The notes under the pieces: generated by a model
What the model was told of the DNA's origin: nothing
Database searches by the model: none
Seen by the model: the letters and a program-made list of their open reading frames with translations, nothing else
Shown: positions 6,087-6,488 of the stretch, in pieces
How the letters are laid out: the number at the start of each line of letters is the position of its first letter
How positions within the stretch are numbered: position 1 is the first letter of the stretch
NCBI GenBank assembly: GCA_943329105.2
Contig: CALQCP020000139.1
Location: 1-6,488 of the forward strand
DNA length: 6,488 nt
Source: Chitinophaga pinensis
Lineage (GTDB): Bacteria > Planctomycetota > Phycisphaerae > Phycisphaerales > SM1A02
Reading direction: 5' to 3'
Position numbers and translations under genes: made by a program

Positions 6087-6198
6087 AATGGCCATTTCTC
6101 AAAGTCCATACGTAAGTTACTCGCGCTCTGATGCCGGATCAAGGCAATCAGGGGTTCGATTACCGCAGATTCGCATATCGGTCATTGCTGCGACCGGT

Positions 6199-6488
6199 CT
6201 AGCCACGCCCGGGAGCGTTGGCCGACGTGGCGGCCGCCTGGGTGAGCACGCGATGCCCAATGTCCCGGCGGAAGAATGCCCCTGGGAACCGAATGCGGCT
6301 CGCCGCAAGGTTGGCCAACTCCTGCGCGCGACGCAGGTCGGCGGCGAGGGCGGTCACGCCAAAGACTCGCCCGCCCGCCGTAACGATGTTTCCTTGTGGA
6401 TTCGTGGTCGTTCCAGCATGAAAGATGATCACATCCTCGCCTGGACCGGCCACATTTGCGGCCGTCTCCAAGCCCTCGACCACCTGAC
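6199..6488 (-). CDS. purD: Phosphoribosylamine-glycine ligase, C-terminal part, cut by window edge
   Basis: These are the last 95 codons and stop of purD, whose enzyme joins glycine to phosphoribosylamine with ATP to give glycinamide ribonucleotide, the second step of purine synthesis in the cytoplasm. The family's C-terminal signature is clear: VIIFHAGTT, then NIVTAGGRVFGVTALA, DLRRAQELAN and FRRDIGHRVL, corresponding to the HAGT, GGRVL.VTA and YRKDIG.R elements of PurD. A short Ala-rich tail (TQAAATSANAPGRG) follows before the TAG at 6199-6201. Family members are about 420-430 residues, so roughly three quarters lie beyond base 6488, including the ATP-grasp core. It is on the same strand as the protease but 190 bp before it; no convincing terminator hairpin with a U-run follows it. 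Identification is secure. Confidence 0.95.
   Translation of the reverse strand, partial: QVVEGLETAANVAGPGEDVIIFHAGTTTNPQGNIVTAGGRVFGVTALAADLRRAQELANLAASRIRFPGAFFRRDIGHRVLTQAAATSANAPGRG

Noticed and set aside
5406..6131. Plus-strand open frame of 241 codons
   Set aside because: It is mostly antisense to the N-terminal part of the protease, whose minus-strand reading has a signal peptide, a propeptide-like region and a ribosome binding site.
6129..6165. tRNA-like stretch GGGGTTCGATTACC and an imperfect hairpin (TGATGCC / GGCAATCA) between purD and the protease
   Set aside because: The arms expected around a TTCGATT loop do not pair and no D or anticodon arm can be found. The hairpin has a bulge and no U-run, so it is not a convincing terminator.
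6088..6488. Plus-strand open frame from ATG 6088, preceded by AGGAGG at 9 nt and open to the window end (133 complete codons)
   Set aside because: From 6199 on it lies antisense to purD in exactly the opposed codon register, where GC-rich genes commonly stay open. The translation is Arg/Gly-rich and resembles no family, and the Shine-Dalgarno is half of a palindrome.
1..6488. Search for CRISPR arrays, insertion sequences, phage or defence genes
   Set aside because: No regularly spaced repeats, transposase or integrase reading frames, or terminal inverted repeats are visible. The tRNA-Ser 3' end is not repeated nearby as an attachment site would be.

Overview
The window looks like chromosomal DNA from a GC-rich bacterium, most likely a planctomycete of the Phycisphaerae type. 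This rests on the high GC content, the weak or absent Shine-Dalgarno sequences before some genes, and a very large secreted protease with the CC...CC...WD..C cysteine modules that I associate from memory with planctomycete exported proteins. The lineage is an inference; there is no rRNA here to settle it. Every supported gene is on the minus strand, so the genetic order runs from high to low coordinates.

Layout in transcription order: (1) the 3' end of purD (6199-6488), cut by the window edge; (2) a 190-bp intergenic stretch with a perfect 14-bp palindrome, a possible promoter and a clear ribosome binding site; (3) a 1116-codon gene for an exported subtilisin-family (S8) protein (2658-6008), with signal peptide, propeptide-like region, cysteine-rich insertion, catalytic domain carrying Glu where subtilisins have Asp, and an unassigned C-terminal region; (4) a hairpin terminator candidate; (5) a GbsR/MarR-type winged-helix regulator (1967-2587, GTG start) overlapping by ATGA with (6) a 148-residue protein of unknown function (1524-1970); (7) a tRNA-Ser(GCT) with its own promoter candidate (1375-1466); (8) dedA, an inner-membrane lipid-transporter family gene (596-1300); (9) the 5' half of sucC (1-543), cut by the window edge.

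purD, tRNA-Ser, dedA and sucC are housekeeping genes without an obvious joint pathway. The accessory part is the protease plus the regulator/unknown-protein pair. The pair is probably one translationally coupled operon. Whether the regulator controls the protease cannot be seen from sequence, but only 70 bp and one hairpin lie between them. I see no CRISPR array, insertion sequence, phage gene or defence system. The most unusual object is the protease, with its Asp-to-Glu change at the catalytic position and a cysteine-rich block between propeptide and catalytic domain.
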